64,000 bases of DNA from Pseudoflavonifractor sp. MSJ-30 (GCF_018918045.1 NZ_JAHLPU010000026.1:1-64000); one strand, 5' to 3'; shown: positions 44,106 to 53,570, numbered from the stretch's first letter. Notes: a model not told the origin generated them from the sequence alone. Numbers and translations are program-made.

Positions 44106-45899
44106 ATGTATTATTCCGCAGGCACTTATGAAGCATTCGCACATCCTGAAAAGCCCCAGGGCGTGGACAGCAAGTCCGCTTATATCATCGGCACCGGCCT
44201 TGCCGGTCTGACTGCCGCATTCTACCTGGTCCGTGACGGCCAGATGAAGGGCGAGCGCATCCATCTGCTGGAAAAGCTGGATCTGGCCGGCGGCAGCTGC
44301 GATGGCCGGAAGGACGTTTCTAAGGGCTTCTATATGCGCGGCGGCCGGGAAATGGACAACCATTTTGAGGTCATGTGGGATGTATTCCGGGATGTTCCCT
44401 CTATTGAAACCCAGGGCGTGTCCGTGCTGGATGAATACTACTGGCTCAACAAGCACGACCCCAACTATTCCCTCTGCCGTGCTACCGTGAAGTGCGGTCA
44501 GGATGCCCACACCGACAAGCAGTTCAAGCTGGACCGGGAGTCCGCCATGGCCCTTTCCAAGCTGTTTATGACCCCGGAAAGCCAGCTGGAAGACAAGAAG
44601 ATTTCTGACATCCTGCCGGATTCTTTCTGGGATACCAACTTCTGGCTCTACTGGCAGACCATGTTCGCATTCCAGCGTTGGTCCAGCGCACTGGAAATGA
44701 AGCGGTACCTCTGCCGCTATGTCCACCACATTGACGGCCTGCCCGACTTCTCCGCCCTGCGCTTCACCAAGTACAACCAGTATGAGAGCATGATTTTGCC
44801 TCTGGTCCGCTATCTGGAAGCCCATGGTGTGAAAGTAGAGTTCGGCATGGACGTGAAGAACGTGGTCATCGACCATGTGGGTGACCGGCAGATTGCCCGG
44901 AAGATCGTCTACGTCAAGGACGGCGTGGAACAGTCCATCGACCTGGTGGAAGATGACCTGGTGTTCATCACCAACGGCTGCTGCACCGACACCTCCTGCT
45001 ACGGCGACCAGACCCACGCCCCGGACCTCAGCGGCATCGTTAATGGCTGCGGCGAGAGCTGGGATCTGTGGAAGAACATTGCCGCCCAGGCCAAGAACGG
45101 CGAGTACGGCAATCCCGATGCCTTCTGCTCCGATGTGGAAGCCACCAACTGGATGAGCGCCACCGTGCAGACCAAAGACGAGAAGATCATCCGCCACATT
45201 ATGGATATCTGCCAGCGTGACCCCCGTGCCGGGAAAGTCACCACCGGCGGCATTGTCACCGTCAAGGACAGCACCGACAACTGGTACCTCAGCTGGACCA
45301 TCAACCGTCAGCCCCAGTTCAAGGCCCAGGACAAGGACACCGTTCTGGTTTGGGTATACGGCCTGACCACCAACAAGCCCGGCCAGTTCGTCAAGAAGGC
45401 CATGCGGGAGTGCACCGGCGAAGAGATCTGTCAGGAGTGGCTGTACCACATCGGTGTGCCCGAGGAGGAGATCCCCGAGCTGGCGGAGAGCGCCTGCAAC
45501 ACCACCACCTGCTATATGCCCTATATCAACGCCTTCTTCCAGCCCAGAAAGGAATCCGACCGTCCTAAGGTCGTGCCCGACGGCGCTGTGAACTTCGCCT
45601 TCATCGGCCAGTTCGCCGAGACCCCCAGAGACACCATCTTCACCACCGAGTACTCCATGCGTACCGGTATGGAATCCGTCTACACCCTGCTGAACGTAGA
45701 CCGGGCCGTTCCCGAGGTCTGGGGCAGCAAATACGACGTCCGGGAACTGCTGCGCGCCTGCTACTACGCCATCGACAAGAAGCCCATTTCCCAGGCTCCT
45801 CTGTCCTTCAAGGAAAAGGAAATGCTGAAAATCCTCATCAAAAAGACCCGTGGCACCGACATTGAGCTGCTGCTGAAAGAAAGCGGACTCATCGAGTAA
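44106..45899 (+). CDS. ohyA: oleate hydratase (FAD-dependent)
   Basis: 597 residues, standard for bacterial oleate hydratases (the former 67 kDa myosin-cross-reactive antigen family). The FAD site is AYIIGTGLAGLTAAFYLVRDG; GGREMDNHFE contains the catalytic Glu; FWLYWQTMFAFQRWSSALEMKRY lines the fatty-acid channel; FITNGCCTDTSCYGD and GQFAETPRDTIFTTEYSMRT are conserved. It adds water to the cis-9 double bond of oleic or linoleic acid, giving 10-hydroxy fatty acids, a detoxification route for gut bacteria. RBS GGAGG. Transcribed alone from the promoter at 44002. Confidence 0.95.
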   Translation: MYYSAGTYEAFAHPEKPQGVDSKSAYIIGTGLAGLTAAFYLVRDGQMKGERIHLLEKLDLAGGSCDGRKDVSKGFYMRGGREMDNHFEVMWDVFRDVPSIETQGVSVLDEYYWLNKHDPNYSLCRATVKCGQDAHTDKQFKLDRESAMALSKLFMTPESQLEDKKISDILPDSFWDTNFWLYWQTMFAFQRWSSALEMKRYLCRYVHHIDGLPDFSALRFTKYNQYESMILPLVRYLEAHGVKVEFGMDVKNVVIDHVGDRQIARKIVYVKDGVEQSIDLVEDDLVFITNGCCTDTSCYGDQTHAPDLSGIVNGCGESWDLWKNIAAQAKNGEYGNPDAFCSDVEATNWMSATVQTKDEKIIRHIMDICQRDPRAGKVTTGGIVTVKDSTDNWYLSWTINRQPQFKAQDKDTVLVWVYGLTTNKPGQFVKKAMRECTGEEICQEWLYHIGVPEEEIPELAESACNTTTCYMPYINAFFQPRKESDRPKVVPDGAVNFAFIGQFAETPRDTIFTTEYSMRTGMESVYTLLNVDRAVPEVWGSKYDVRELLRACYYAIDKKPISQAPLSFKEKEMLKILIKKTRGTDIELLLKESGLIE

Positions 45900-45940
45900 C
45901 CGCTGTCCGTTTCAATATTAGCCCCGCTGTAAGAGGACAT

Positions 45941-45974
45941 GGTGGGACGGCAAATCTGCCGTCCCACCGTTTTT
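45941..45974 (+). terminator. terminator after oleate hydratase
   Basis: GGTGGGACGGCA pairs with TGCCGTCCCACC, followed by GTTTTT. A second small stem GCCCC/GGGGC with TTTT follows at about 45975-45996. Confidence 0.92.
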
Positions 45975-46017
45975 GCCCCTTTACGGTGGGGCTTTTCCCA
46001 TACTTTCAGAAAAATAC

Positions 46018-46046
46018 TTGCTATTTTGGCCCCCAATGGCTATAAT
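46018..46046 (+). promoter_or_regulatory. promoter of the asparaginase gene
   Basis: TTGCTA (46018-46023), 17-bp spacer, TATAAT (46041-46046). Confidence 0.75.
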
Positions 46047-46080
46047 GTTATGCAGAGATCGTATTTTTTCAGGAGGATGC

Positions 46081-47079
46081 ATGAAAAAGCATATTTTGCT
46101 GCTGACCACCGGCGGCACCATTGCCTGTGCCCCCGGCGGGGAGGGGCTGGAGCCCCAGAAAAGCTCCATTATGGAGCGGGAGCTGGAGCAGCTGCGCAGC
46201 TACTATGATATCACCGTCAAGGACGTAATCTGCCTGGACTCCTCCAACATCACCCCGGAGGAATGGCAGCTCATCGCCCGGGCGATTTTTGAAAATCGGC
46301 TGGATTACGACGGCGTCGTGGTCTCCCACGGTACGGACACCATGGCCTATACGGCTTCGGCGGTAACCTTTCTGCTGCCGGATATCGACCGACCCGTGGT
46401 CTTCACCGGCTCTCAGCTTCCTCTGACGGACATGCTCTCCGACGGCCCCGCCAATCTGCGGACGGCCTTCGCCATGGCGGCTTCGGGCCGCAGCGGCGTA
46501 TTCCTGGCCTTTGACCGAAAGGTCATGCTGGGCTGCCGGGCGGTAAAGGTGCGTGCCTCCGGCTTTTCCGCTTTTGAAAGTGTCAACGCCCGCTATGTAG
46601 CCACAGTCACCAATCAGGGACTGGTGGTGGACGAGCAGGCGCTGCCCATTCCGCACGGCCCCGCCCAGCTGAAGCCCATGCTGAGCCGGGAAGTCTTTCT
46701 GCTGAAGCTGACGCCGGGCCTGAGCCCTGCCATTTTCGATATGCTGGCGGCCATGGGCTACAAGGGCATCGTCATTGAGGCCTTCGGCCTTGGCGGCGTC
46801 AATGTGCTGCACAAGGGGCTGCGGGGCATCCGCAGAGCCGTGGAGGACGGCATCAGCGTCGTCATCACCACCCAATGCCTGTACGACAGCGCCGACCTGC
46901 GGGTCTACCAGGTGGGCAATAAGCTTTTGGAGCTGGGTGTTATTCAGGGCATGGATATGACCTCAGAGGCTGCCTACACCAAGCTCATGTGGGGCCTGGG
47001 ACAGGGTATGGATCAAAAACAGATTGCAAATCTTTTCGCCGCCAGCCTGGCGGGAGAAATACAGCCGAAAACAGAGTAA
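46081..47079 (+). CDS. ansA: type I L-asparaginase
   Basis: 332 residues from ATG 46081 with CAGGAGG upstream; upstream in-frame sequence belongs to the promoter and terminator. The two catalytic threonine motifs are TTGGTIACAPG (Thr near 10) and VVSHGTDTMAYTA. No signal peptide, so cytoplasmic type I. Hydrolyses asparagine to aspartate and ammonia. The pyrophosphatase gene follows 24 nt downstream and is probably cotranscribed. Confidence 0.94.
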   Translation: MKKHILLLTTGGTIACAPGGEGLEPQKSSIMERELEQLRSYYDITVKDVICLDSSNITPEEWQLIARAIFENRLDYDGVVVSHGTDTMAYTASAVTFLLPDIDRPVVFTGSQLPLTDMLSDGPANLRTAFAMAASGRSGVFLAFDRKVMLGCRAVKVRASGFSAFESVNARYVATVTNQGLVVDEQALPIPHGPAQLKPMLSREVFLLKLTPGLSPAIFDMLAAMGYKGIVIEAFGLGGVNVLHKGLRGIRRAVEDGISVVITTQCLYDSADLRVYQVGNKLLELGVIQGMDMTSEAAYTKLMWGLGQGMDQKQIANLFAASLAGEIQPKTE

Positions 47080-47103
47080 ATTCAACCATCAAGGAGGAGA
47101 TTT

Positions 47104-48717
47104 ATGGATCCCATTTATGTAACCGGGCACAGAAACCCGGACACAGACTCTATCGTTGCCGCCATGGCCTATGCGGCCCTGCGCAACGCCGTAGGAGACC
47201 GGGAGTATAAAGCCGCATGCCTGGGCCGTGTATCCGACGAGACCCAACTGGTGCTGGATCGCTTCGGCTTTGAGGCTCCCAAGCGCATAACCAGTATGTA
47301 CACCCAGGTTCAGGACCTGGATTTTGATACGCCCCCGGTGCTGGACGCCAACGTCACCGTAGCCCAGGCCTGGAAGACCTTCCAGGCGCAGCCCAGCATT
47401 CCCGCCCTCCCCGTAGCCAACGAGGACGGCACCCTGTACGGCATGCTCTCCAAGGACTATATCGCTACATACAATATGGACCTGATCGCGGGGGCCGAGT
47501 TGGCGGATGTGCCCCTGTTCAATGTGCTGTCCGCCCTGGAGGGCAAGGTACTCAACGACGCCGGCGACCAGGTGGACACCATCTCCGGCAAGGTCACCAT
47601 TGCGCTGCCCCATGACCGGGAGAGCCTGCTGTGGAGCCGGAAGGACTCCATCGTCTTCTGCGGCCATCAGCCGGATATGATCCGCCGGGCGCTGGAAATG
47701 AATGTCACCGCCGTAGTTCTGTGTCAGGCGGAGCTGTGTGAGGAGCTGCGGAACTTCCCCACCACTACCTGCATCATCTCCACGCCCTATGCCGCCTATC
47801 GGGCCACCCGCATGATCTTCCAGTCCACCCCCATTGGCCGCATCTGCCGCCGGGATGGTCTGGTCTGCTTCCATCTGGAGGACCGTGTGGACGACGTAAA
47901 AGAAACCGTACTGAAGCACAGAGAGTCCTGCTACCCCATTCTGGACGGGGATGAAAGAATCGCGGGCGTACTGAGCCGGTATCACCTGCTGCGGCCCCGC
48001 CGGAAGCGGGTGGTTCTGGTGGACCACAACGAAGCCGCTCAGTCCGTACCCGGTCTGGAGGAGGCAGAGATTCTGGAGATCATCGACCACCACCGTCTGG
48101 CAGATATTCAGACCACCAACCCCATCTACGTCCGCAATGAGCCTGTAGGCTCCACCAATACGATTCTTGCCGGAATGTACCAGGATCGGGGGCTGATGCC
48201 CTCCAAGGGCATGGCCGGTATGATGGCGGCGGCCATTCTCTCCGACACCGTTATGTTCAAATCCCCCACCTGCACGGAGCGGGACCGGAAAATGGCGGAA
48301 CGGCTGGCCCGCATGGCCGACGTCTCTCTGGACGAGCTGGGCAAGGCCATCTTCTCCGGTTCTCTGGGCAACAAGACAGCCCAGGAGCTGCTGTTTACAG
48401 ACTACAAGGAATTCCACATCGCCGGCCATGACTTTGCCGTCTCTCAGATCACCTGCGTGGACAGCCCCAGCATGCTCCAGCGCAAGGACGAGTTCCTGGA
48501 GTATATGCGTAAGCAATGCGAAAAGGAGAATCTGGTGATGGTACTGCTGATGCTGACGGATGTGCTGCTGGAAGGCACCCAGCTGCTGTATGTGGGCGAC
48601 GACGATACCATTCAGCAGGCCTTCGGCGTTACGCCCAAGGACAATACCGTGTTCCTGCCCCATGTCATGAGCCGCAAGAAGCAGATCATCCCCATGCTTT
48701 CCGCCTTGTGGGGCTAA
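47104..48717 (+). CDS. CBS/DRTGG-regulated Mn-dependent inorganic pyrophosphatase
   Basis: 537 residues, the size of CBS-PPases. The DHH-type catalytic core is split: the N-terminal VTGHRNPDTDSIVAAMAYA and, after an insert of about 240 residues, VVLVDHNEAAQSVPGLEEAEILEIIDHHR; the C-terminal DHHA2 domain has the substrate-binding SRKKQIIP. The insert contains two CBS halves (47340 and 47930 regions) and a DRTGG domain, which bind adenine nucleotides and regulate activity in relatives. It hydrolyses pyrophosphate in the cytoplasm. Confidence 0.93.
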   Translation: MDPIYVTGHRNPDTDSIVAAMAYAALRNAVGDREYKAACLGRVSDETQLVLDRFGFEAPKRITSMYTQVQDLDFDTPPVLDANVTVAQAWKTFQAQPSIPALPVANEDGTLYGMLSKDYIATYNMDLIAGAELADVPLFNVLSALEGKVLNDAGDQVDTISGKVTIALPHDRESLLWSRKDSIVFCGHQPDMIRRALEMNVTAVVLCQAELCEELRNFPTTTCIISTPYAAYRATRMIFQSTPIGRICRRDGLVCFHLEDRVDDVKETVLKHRESCYPILDGDERIAGVLSRYHLLRPRRKRVVLVDHNEAAQSVPGLEEAEILEIIDHHRLADIQTTNPIYVRNEPVGSTNTILAGMYQDRGLMPSKGMAGMMAAAILSDTVMFKSPTCTERDRKMAERLARMADVSLDELGKAIFSGSLGNKTAQELLFTDYKEFHIAGHDFAVSQITCVDSPSMLQRKDEFLEYMRKQCEKENLVMVLLMLTDVLLEGTQLLYVGDDDTIQQAFGVTPKDNTVFLPHVMSRKKQIIPMLSALWG

Positions 48718-48720
48718 AAA

Positions 48721-49674
48721 ATGGGCTTCGAAAGACTGCTTGGAAACGAGCATATCAAAGCAAATCTGGAAATGAGCCTGGAAAAAGGCCATATTTCCCA
48801 TTTTTATCTGATTTCCGGCCCGGAGGGGTCCGGCAAGCACACCCTGGCGGACCTTCTGGCCGCGGCCATCCTCTGCCAGGGGGCCCACAAGCCCTGCGGC
48901 AGCTGTACCCCCTGCCGGAAGGTGCGGGAAAAAGTCCATCCGGACTACATCACCATTGACGACCCGGAAAAGAAGACCGTCCCCGTAGACCTGATCCGTG
49001 AGGCCCGGGCGGATATTTACATCCAGCCCAACGAATCCGAGCATAAGATCTACCTCTTTCCCCGGGCCCAGGATATGGGTCTGCCGGGGCAGAACGCCCT
49101 GCTGAAGGTGCTGGAGGAGCCGCCGTCCTACGGTGTTTTCATTCTGCTGACCACCAACGCGGATGCCCTGCTGCCCACGGTCCGCTCCCGCTGCACGGAA
49201 CTGCGGATGCAGCCTCTGCCCGGGAATCTGCTGCGGGGGGTTCTGGAACAGGAATACACCGGTGTATCCGCCGAGGCCATTTCTGCCGCGGCGGAACGCG
49301 GCGGCGGCTTTCTGGGTCAGGCCAAACGCCTTTTGGACGAGGACGGCCAGGTACGTCAGGAGACAGCAAGGCTTGTGGATGCCCTGTGCAAAAAGGACGC
49401 GCTTCTGCTCATGCAGCTGCTGGTGCCTCTGGAAAAAAGCAAACGGGATGCCCTCGCAGAGCTTTTACAGGACTGGCAGATGCTGCTGGAAAACGCCCTC
49501 ACCGCCTCCTGCGGCATGCGCACCGTCTCCGACCAGGCCCGCCGCCTGGCCGCCGCCCTGGACAGCCGTACCCTCCACCGGCAGTACACCCTGGTCCGCA
49601 AGGCCAGAGAGTATACCTTAGGCAACGTCTCCCCCGCCGCCGTGTGCGGCTACCTGGAGTGGGCGCTGCGATAA
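48721..49674 (+). CDS. holB: DNA polymerase III delta' subunit
   Basis: 317 residues. P-loop GPEGSGKHT (about 35-43), zinc-binding Cys set CQGAHKPCGSCTPC, the region FPRAQDMGLPGQNALLKVLEEPPSYGVFILLTTN and sensor LLPTVRSRCTELRM identify the clamp-loader delta' family. Starts 3 nt after the pyrophosphatase stop. It is followed by ricT, the same order as holB-yaaT in many Firmicutes. Confidence 0.94.
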   Translation: MGFERLLGNEHIKANLEMSLEKGHISHFYLISGPEGSGKHTLADLLAAAILCQGAHKPCGSCTPCRKVREKVHPDYITIDDPEKKTVPVDLIREARADIYIQPNESEHKIYLFPRAQDMGLPGQNALLKVLEEPPSYGVFILLTTNADALLPTVRSRCTELRMQPLPGNLLRGVLEQEYTGVSAEAISAAAERGGGFLGQAKRLLDEDGQVRQETARLVDALCKKDALLLMQLLVPLEKSKRDALAELLQDWQMLLENALTASCGMRTVSDQARRLAAALDSRTLHRQYTLVRKAREYTLGNVSPAAVCGYLEWALR

Positions 49675-49795
49675 AACGATCCGCCGAAGCAAAGCAATAT
49701 TCGAATTGACAATTTATCCACCACCAGGCCAATATTTACAAAGTACTTCGAAATTTTCCGCGTCTGCGGTTATGGATAAAAGTTAGGAGAACACT

Positions 49796-51130
49796 ATGGA
49801 ACAAACCAATACTCCGGAGCTGGTCTCCGTTGTTGATATTCAGTTCCGGCCGGGGCAGAAGGTCTACTTCTTTGACCCGGACGGGCTTACCCTTGTCCAG
49901 GGAGACCATGTGATCATGGATACCGCCCGGGGTGAGGAATTTGGCATCTGTGCCAGCGGCATCCACAGGGTGCCGAAAAAGGACGTTGTGGCGCCTCTGC
50001 GGAGGATCCTGCGAAAGGCCAGCGCCCAGGACGAGAAGATTGTCGCTGAAAACCGTGCCAAAGAGGCCAAGGCAGAGGCCGTCTGCGCGCAGAAGATCCA
50101 GTCCCACGGTCTGGACATGCAGTTGGTCAGTGCGGAATGCGCCTTCGACGGGAGTAAGATTCTTTTCTATTTCACCGCTGACGAGCGGGTGGATTTTCGG
50201 GAGCTGGTCAAGGATCTTGCCAGCGTTTTCCACACCCGCATCGAGCTGCGGCAGATTGGCGTCCGGGATAAGGCCAAAATGGTAGGCGGCCTGGGCATCT
50301 GCGGACGGCCCTTCTGCTGCGCCAGTTTTCTGGATGATTTCCAGCCTGTTTCCATCAAAATGGCCAAATCTCAAAACCTGAGTCTGAATCCCACCAAGAT
50401 TTCCGGCACCTGCGGACGGCTCATGTGCTGCCTGAAATATGAGCAGGACACCTATGAAGCCCTGATCCGCACCAGCCCCAAGCCGGAATCCTTTGTGGAT
50501 ACCCCCGAGGGCCGGGGCACCGTCATTGAGGCGGACATTCTGCGCCAGCGGGTCAAGGTGCGTATGGAGAACAACCCCGATACCATTTCCACCTTTGCCA
50601 ATGAGGAAGTGGCCGTGCTGCGCAGCGGCAAGGCCAAGAAGAACGATCCTCCCATCCCCGCGGATCTGGCCCCCATTTCCGGAAGCGGCATACGGCCCAA
50701 GGCGGCTCCGAAGCAGGAGGATGCCATGGTGCTGGAGCCGATCCGCTTCCGCTACAGTACAGAATCCATTGTAGACGAGCCGGAGGCTCCGGCGGAATCT
50801 GCCCCGGAAGCGGAAGAACGTCCTCAGAAGCCCCGGCGGAATGACCGCCGCCGTTCCAGAGGCCCCAAGCCCGAAACCCGCCAGCAGGCACAGAATCCCG
50901 CACCGCAGCAGGAGCAAAAACCGGAGCGGCCCAGAAAGCCCCGCCCTCCCAGAGATGAGCAGGGTACCCCCGCTGAGCAGAAATCTTCCGCGGCAGTCCA
51001 AAAAATCGCCGGAGAAAGTTTGAAGGAGGGGGCTTCCCCCAGCGGCGAGCAGAAGAACCGCCGTCGGGGAAACTACAGAAATTACCGCAGAAACAGAGGC
51101 TCCGCCCGGAATTCCGGCGAGAATTCTTGA
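49796..51130 (+). CDS. ricT: PSP1-domain protein RicT (YaaT)
   Basis: 444 residues; Bacillus RicT has about 275. The PSP1 domain covers about 10-265, with the Fe-S cysteines in GICGRPFCCASF and TCGRLMCCLKYEQ. Beyond about residue 300 there is an added low-complexity tail rich in Pro, Arg, Gln and Glu that ends in Arg/Tyr/Asn-rich repeats (RRRGNYRNYRRNRG). RicT works with RicA and RicF to direct RNase Y processing and affects sporulation and biofilm control. The tail may bind RNA (inference). The 121-nt gap before it holds a fragment of the TTGACAA repeat. Confidence 0.92.
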   Translation: MEQTNTPELVSVVDIQFRPGQKVYFFDPDGLTLVQGDHVIMDTARGEEFGICASGIHRVPKKDVVAPLRRILRKASAQDEKIVAENRAKEAKAEAVCAQKIQSHGLDMQLVSAECAFDGSKILFYFTADERVDFRELVKDLASVFHTRIELRQIGVRDKAKMVGGLGICGRPFCCASFLDDFQPVSIKMAKSQNLSLNPTKISGTCGRLMCCLKYEQDTYEALIRTSPKPESFVDTPEGRGTVIEADILRQRVKVRMENNPDTISTFANEEVAVLRSGKAKKNDPPIPADLAPISGSGIRPKAAPKQEDAMVLEPIRFRYSTESIVDEPEAPAESAPEAEERPQKPRRNDRRRSRGPKPETRQQAQNPAPQQEQKPERPRKPRPPRDEQGTPAEQKSSAAVQKIAGESLKEGASPSGEQKNRRRGNYRNYRRNRGSARNSGENS

Positions 51131-51189
51131 GATAGGCCGAATTCTACCCATAGTAGAGTTCTCAAAGGCGGTAGAGTAGAGTGCGTTCA

Positions 51190-51220
51190 CCGTGCAGTCG
51201 ATACCCGGCTGCACGGTTTT
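51190..51220 (+). terminator. terminator after ricT
   Basis: CCGTGCAG pairs with CTGCACGG across an 11-nt loop, followed by TTTT. Confidence 0.8.
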
Positions 51221-51222
51221 CC

Positions 51223-51251
51223 TTGCCCAAAATGCATAAACAGCCTATAAT
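51223..51251 (+). promoter_or_regulatory. degV promoter
   Basis: TTGCCC (51223-51228), 17-bp spacer, TATAAT (51246-51251), starting 3 nt after the ricT terminator. Confidence 0.7.
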
Positions 51252-51280
51252 GGTTATCAAAGAAAACGGAGGGATGACAA

Positions 51281-52144
51281 ATGGCTTTTATCGTATTTGC
51301 GGACGGCAGCGCCAACCTGCCGAAGGATTGTCTGGAAGGCATCACCCTGCTGCCCTGCAGCTATTGTGTTGACGGGGTACAGAAGGAATATCAGGGCGAC
51401 ATAGACAGCTTTGATGTCCACCACTATTATGATTCTCTGCGCGGCGGCGCCAAAATCACCACCAGTCTGCTCAATACCCACCTGTTCCTGGAGCATTTCC
51501 GGGAAGCTATGGAAGCCGGGCAGGACGTGGTATATGTTTCCATGTCCTCCGGCATCAGCGGCACCTATCAGGCAGCCGTGAACGCCAAGCATGAACTGGA
51601 AGAGGAATATCCGGACCGCTATATTCATATCGTGGATTCCCACGGCTGCGGCTTCGGCAGCGGTCTGCTTGCCATCCGCGCCGCGGAGCTGAGCCGGGAA
51701 GGCAAAACAGCCCGGGAGTCCGGCGCTTTGCTGGATGCGGATGTGCCCCATATTTGCCAGTATTTCACCGTGGACGACCTGAACTTTCTGAAGCGCAGCG
51801 GCCGGGTCAGCGGAGCCACTGCCATGATCGGCACCGTGCTGAACATCAAGCCCATTCTCTACGGTGACGCCACGGGTCACATTGTCTCCTGCGCCAAAGT
51901 CCGGGGCCGGAAAAAGGCCATCGACGCGCTTGTGGAAAAGTACGCCCAGAAGCAGCTCGACGCGGAGCATCGGATCGTCGCCATTTCTCACGGTGACTGC
52001 CCGGAGGATGCCGAGATTCTGGCAGAAAAGGTTCGGGCCGTAGCAAATCCCGGCAAACTCATCATCGTCCCGCACGAGCCCTTCTCCGGCGCCCATGTGG
52101 GCCCCGGTATGCTGGCCCTGTTCTTCCACGGATCGGAGCGGTAA
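51281..52144 (+). CDS. DegV family fatty-acid-binding protein (FakB-like)
   Basis: 287 residues. DegV features: FADGSANLP at the N-terminus, KITTSLLNTHLFLEHF (conserved TS), VYVSMSSGISGTYQAA, VDSHGCGFGSGLLA, YFTVDDLNFLKRSGRVS and the C-terminal ISHGDCPEDAE. FakB/DegV proteins hold a fatty acid so that FakA can phosphorylate it for membrane lipid synthesis. No fakA is in the window. RBS GGAGGG. Ends at the boundary of a decayed phage fragment. Confidence 0.93.
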   Translation: MAFIVFADGSANLPKDCLEGITLLPCSYCVDGVQKEYQGDIDSFDVHHYYDSLRGGAKITTSLLNTHLFLEHFREAMEAGQDVVYVSMSSGISGTYQAAVNAKHELEEEYPDRYIHIVDSHGCGFGSGLLAIRAAELSREGKTARESGALLDADVPHICQYFTVDDLNFLKRSGRVSGATAMIGTVLNIKPILYGDATGHIVSCAKVRGRKKAIDALVEKYAQKQLDAEHRIVAISHGDCPEDAEILAEKVRAVANPGKLIIVPHEPFSGAHVGPGMLALFFHGSER

Positions 52145-53175
52145 CGGGCAGAAAGGCAGCTGATTCAGGCAGGTGGTGCTTCTTCTGAATCTGCACCACC
52201 TGCTTCAGGTACTCCGCCTCACCCTTCAACTCCGCATTGGTCCCATGGTACACCACCTTCGGCGTACCATCTTCATTCACAACCTTGCTCGCCTTGGTGG
52301 GATTCTTCTCCCAGTCGCCGAACCACTTCTTGAAATTCTCCGTTTCCGTCTGGTCAGAAACGCTATTGACATTTCTGCTGCTTTTGCGTATACTGTCCCC
52401 AGAGGAATCCCCAGTAATGGCGTTACGCGGTTCTACCGCTGTGACGGCGGAGTGGGATTCCTCTTTTTTCAGTTCAAACTTCACTGGCGTCAAATCGACA
52501 ACATCATAGAAAACAGCGTCCCCATTTTTGGTAATCCCGACTGCAACTTCTGCACTGTATGTGGAATCCCCCGCTTCAATCAGCGTTTTCCCGTGGTCGA
52601 AATCAACAAATTTGTCTGATCTTGGATGTATCACCCCACCATCTCGCGCCCAATCCGTTGCCGCAATCACAACGTCATCCACAGCACTTGCCGCTCTCAT
52701 TTTGTCAGCAAAAGCGGAAGGATTATTTCTTGCAAGCCGAATCGTGTCTTTCGATCTTGTGTATTCGTCTCTGGATACCTTGTTAACTTTTCTCGTGATA
52801 CCATTTACAACGATACCGTCCGAGAACTTCATCAGCGCTTTTGCGGCTGCTTTTTGCGCCGCTTTTTTTGTTTCACTGTTCCAATGCTCCGTGTCCAGGT
52901 TGGCCAAAATGTCATCGTCAACCACAGCTACAAATCTTCCGTCTGTGGTCGTCCTCAGCGAATACTTCTCGCCCCCCCGGGCGTTATTTTTGCCCGTCCC
53001 GGCTTCCGTTCCGCGCAGGATGCACAGGCCCTGTATCCGCCACAATATAGGTCTGCGCCCCTGTATCGGTGTCCTTCATGACGATTACATCGTATTTGTA
53101 CAGGTTGTCTTTCATAAACGTATCCAGAGCATCGCGTCCGGCAGCGGCGGATTGCGGGAAATCGGCTGAAAGCAT
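52145..53175 (-). pseudogene. remnant of a phage/ICE polyvalent (LPD/MuF-associated) protein
   Basis: The readable frame (53045-52145) has no credible start: it is entered from another frame (53175-52984) through a frameshift near 52990-53010. The peptide contains KYSLRTTTDGRFVAVVDDDI...SDGIVVNGI...NPSAFADKM...AATDWARDGG and a strand-rich part (YSAEVAVGITKNGDAVFYDV), a pattern of large polyvalent phage proteins. A second typical segment follows: FKKWFGDWEKNPTKASKVVNEDGTPKVVYHGT, the entry to an ADP-ribosyltransferase-like domain, which then breaks off. Beyond 52145 the frame runs antisense into degV. It is therefore a truncated, frameshifted relic of an integrated element. An 11-bp stem GCAGGTGGTGC/GCACCACCTGC at about 52170-52204 lies at the broken end. 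Confidence 0.75.
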
Positions 53176-53264
53176 ATCACGGGACGCCGCCCGCTTAGCA
53201 GCGGTCGGTTTCCCGCGTTTTGATGTTTATCGATAAAAATGTGTTTTATTCTACAATTATTTTA

Positions 53265-53293
53265 TTGACAAAACAAATAGGTTGTGCAATAAT
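53265..53293 (+). promoter_or_regulatory. promoter of the cobalamin-riboswitch operon
   Basis: TTGACA (53265-53270), 17-bp spacer, AATAAT (53288-53293), about 40 nt before the aptamer. Confidence 0.68.
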
Positions 53294-53330
53294 AACAAAA
53301 AGTTCACAAAGTCGGCCCTTTGGCCGCTGA

Positions 53331-53481
53331 AAATAAGTTCGGGCATTTGCCCGATGAAAAGGGAAGCCGGTGTGATTCCGGGACGATCCCGTCACTGTGA
53401 TAGCCAGGATGCAGCATGATGCCACTGATTTTTTTGGGAAGGCGCTGCAGACGTAACTTAAGTCAGGAGACCTGCTTATTT
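53331..53481 (+). promoter_or_regulatory. cobalamin riboswitch (B12 box)
   Basis: P1 closes AAATAAG (53331-53337) with CTTATTT (53475-53481). Inside are GGGAAGCCGGTGTGATTCCGGGACGATCCCGTCACTGTGA, written here only as its parts GGGAAGCCGGTG, ATTCCGGGAC and CCGTCACTGTGA, then GCCACTG, GGGAAGGC, and the conserved B12-box end AGTCAGGAGACCTGC. A terminator at 53571 completes the switch. High adenosyl- or methylcobalamin should turn off the transport operon that follows. Confidence 0.93.
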
Positions 53482-53570
53482 TTGAGAATGCACTTGCGTC
53501 GGACAAGGATCATTCCGCAAAATGCAGCTGTCACCATTTTTCGGTGGCGTCTCCTTTGCGTATGTTTTTT

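Noticed and set aside
52062-53045. The 327-codon frame as an intact gene
   Set aside because: It has no start of its own, its opening part is frameshifted relative to upstream coding sequence, and its end is antisense to degV.
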